Assembly: GCF_900106695.1 (NCBI RefSeq)
Contig: NZ_FNMZ01000006.1
Span: forward strand, 1 to 64,000
Source: Albimonas donghaensis
GTDB lineage: Bacteria > Pseudomonadota > Alphaproteobacteria > Rhodobacterales > Rhodobacteraceae
Direction: 5' to 3'
DNA length: 64,000 nucleotides
Shown here: in pieces, positions 62,563-64,000 of the stretch
Numbering within the stretch: the first letter of the stretch is position 1
Layout: the number at the start of each line of letters is the position of its first letter
Position numbers and translations under genes: made by a program
Notes under the pieces: model-generated
The model's database searches: none
Told to the model about the DNA's origin: nothing
What the model saw: the letters and a program-made list of their open reading frames with translations, nothing else

Positions 62563-62889
62563 GAGTCCCTCCCTGTGGATCGGGTCGTGCCGGGCTCCCC
62601 CCCGACAAGACGACTGGGGCGAATAAACCAGACGCGGCTGGTTCCCACAATCGCATTTTCGCCGCTTTTTCAGGGCGCGACGCGCATACTTGCGAGTATG
62701 TCGTCCTGTTGTCGGCAATTCGATGCGGATTGTGTCCGACAGTGCCGAATGTGCCCTAACGTCGTCCCGACCCGAGCCGTTCGCGCGCCCCGGACCCGCT
62801 CGACCCCCGCGGCGTCGCGTCCTTGGCGCGCGCGGGGCCGGCGGTGCTAACCCTGAGCCCTCCATTTCGGCCGCCGCGGGGAAGCACGG
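62563..62889. other. Divergent intergenic region with inverted repeats
   Basis: This 327-base region contains an AT-rich core and two inverted repeats: CATACT-N4-AGTATG (62685-62700) and TGTCGG-N20-CCGACA (62710-62741). They lie 120-180 bases upstream of the copy 2 binding-protein gene and are plausible regulator sites. No gene is seen. Confidence 0.5.
62685..62700. promoter_or_regulatory. Palindromic operator candidate
   Basis: The perfect inverted repeat CATACT-TGCG-AGTATG stands out in GC-rich DNA and is placed where a GntR- or LacI-type repressor could act on the TRAP binding-protein promoter. No regulator gene is nearby. Confidence 0.4.
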
Positions 62890-63960
62890 ATGACGGTTCA
62901 CCACATCATGCCCGATCACGAGCTCGGCGGCGGCGGGGTGATGATCGCCCGCCTCGTCGGCGCCTTCGCCGCGCGGGGCGAGGCCGCGGGACACATGGTC
63001 GTGCTGCCCGAGAACACCGAGCCCCGGCAGCGCGACCTGTTCAGGGACCTGCCCCACCGCTTCGGCGCCTTTCCCGGCCGCGGCTCGCTGGTGAAGATGG
63101 CCAGGGCCATCGCCGCCGGCGCCGCGAAGGGCGACGTCATCCACGCCCACGGCTCCCGCGCCGCCATGGCCGCGGCGCTCGCCGCCGCGGTCCGGCGCGA
63201 CCTGCGCGTGGTCTACACGGTCCACGGCTTCCACGGGCTCGCCCAGCCCGGCCCGCTCGGCCTGCGCGCGAAGATCGAGCACCTGCTCGCCCGCCGGGTC
63301 GACGCCACCGCCTTCGTGTCCGAGGCCGACGCGGCGCTCGCCCGCGAACACGGCCTGCGCCATCGCGGCCCCGCGCAGGTGATCGAGAACGGCATGACCA
63401 TCCCCGCCGCCGACCCCGACGCGGCCCGCGACGTCGACCTGCTCTTCGTCGGGCGGCTGGTCTACCAGAAATGGCCCGAGGCCTTCGTGGAGACCGCGGC
63501 CCTCGTCCCCGGCGCCCCGCGGGTGGTGATGATCGGCGCGGGAGAGCTCGCGCCCGTGATCGACGCGCGGCTGGCGGCGCTCGGCCTCGCCGATTTCACC
63601 CGCCATGACGGCCTCCCCTCCGAGGAGACCCTGGCCCTGATGCGCCGCGCCAAGCTGGTGGTGATGACATCGCGCTGGGAAGGGCTGCCGACCGTGGCGA
63701 TCGAGGCCGCCATGTCCGGCGCCCTGCTCACCGGCTTCGACATCCCCCCGACCCGCGGGATCCTGGGCGAGGCGGCGGACGCCTGCCTGACCCCGGCCGA
63801 GCCCGCGCAGCTCGCCGCGCGCCTCGCCGCCCTGCTCGACGACGACGCGGGCCGCGCGGCGCTGGCCGGCCGGCTGGAGACCGACGCCCGCGCCCGCTTC
63901 GACGCGGGCCGGATGGCGGACCGCTACGCCGCGCTCTACGCCGCGCTCCCCGCCCGCTGA
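62890..63960 (+). CDS. Family 4 glycosyltransferase
   Basis: The 356-residue GT-B protein has an N-terminal acceptor domain (HHIMPDHELGGGGVMIARLV, IHAHGSRAAMAAALAAAV, VVYTVHGFHGL) and the donor domain VDLLFVGRLVYQKWPEAFVE, VMTSRWEGLPTVAIEAAMSG. The last motif holds the E-x7-E-like donor residues. Likely adds a sugar to a surface glycan. It is not linked to the 31-36 kb cluster. Donor and acceptor are unknown. Confidence 0.85.
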   Translation: MTVHHIMPDHELGGGGVMIARLVGAFAARGEAAGHMVVLPENTEPRQRDLFRDLPHRFGAFPGRGSLVKMARAIAAGAAKGDVIHAHGSRAAMAAALAAAVRRDLRVVYTVHGFHGLAQPGPLGLRAKIEHLLARRVDATAFVSEADAALAREHGLRHRGPAQVIENGMTIPAADPDAARDVDLLFVGRLVYQKWPEAFVETAALVPGAPRVVMIGAGELAPVIDARLAALGLADFTRHDGLPSEETLALMRRAKLVVMTSRWEGLPTVAIEAAMSGALLTGFDIPPTRGILGEAADACLTPAEPAQLAARLAALLDDDAGRAALAGRLETDARARFDAGRMADRYAALYAALPAR

Positions 63961-63963
63961 GCG

Positions 63964-64000
63964 CTACTCGGCCGCGGCCGCCTCGCGCTTCGCCGCCTCC
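63964..64000 (-). CDS. C-terminal end of an unidentified gene
   Basis: On the minus strand the last bases read EAAKREAAAAE and then a TAG stop. An Ala/Glu/Lys-rich tail is common at the ends of alphaproteobacterial genes, and the position, convergent with the glycosyltransferase, fits. Too little sequence is present to identify the product. Confidence 0.35.
   Translation of the reverse strand, partial: EAAKREAAAAE

Overview
The window is a high-GC (roughly 70 % by eye) stretch of a bacterial chromosome. Gene content points to an alphaproteobacterium, most likely Rhodobacterales: a VPLPA-type C-terminal sorting signal, a GTTC-N7-GTTC LexA box, a SAM-II riboswitch in front of metZ, and TakP-like TRAP transporters. 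The species cannot be named from the sequence. No insertion sequence, prophage, CRISPR array or rRNA gene was found, and composition is uniform, so this looks like ordinary chromosome.

Layout. Positions 1-16446 hold the translation/transcription superoperon on the minus strand, in transcription order tRNA-Trp, secE, nusG, rplK, rplA, rplJ, rplL, rpoB, rpoC, a small unknown gene, rpsL, rpsG, fusA and the first codons of tuf. From 16.5 to 30.5 kb come a secreted VPLPA-sorted protein, argD-argF, an RTX calcium-binding protein, thrS, a porin, a TauE/SafE-type exporter coupled to a TIGR02186-type membrane protein, and a very large MscS channel. From 30.9 to 36.6 kb lies a plus-strand run of four glycosyltransferases and a histidine phosphatase, which I judge the best candidate for an undescribed pathway. 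From 36.7 to 42.9 kb is a complete peptide-type ABC importer on the minus strand.

From 43.3 to 53.9 kb are housekeeping and accessory genes: a hotdog thioesterase, a glutathione transferase, an alpha/beta hydrolase, metZ behind a SAM-II riboswitch, an Ada-like DNA methyltransferase-repair protein overlapping an isocitrate lyase/PEP mutase family gene, an M20 amidohydrolase overlapping an HPP-CBS membrane protein, and trkH. A solitary imuB follows with its own LexA box. From 56.0 to 62.6 kb is a TRAP transporter locus with two paralogous binding proteins, a long DctQ and a DctM carrying a C-terminal soluble extension. The window closes with another glycosyltransferase and the last codons of a minus-strand gene.

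How genes work together. Four-base ATGA overlaps (argD/argF, TSUP/TIGR02186, phosphatase with both neighbours, ABC permeases, ada/ICL, M20/HPP) define the tightly coupled units. Strong hairpins followed by T-runs end the RTX, thrS, dctM and second TRAP binding-protein transcripts. SOS control of imuB and SAM control of metZ are directly readable from sequence motifs.
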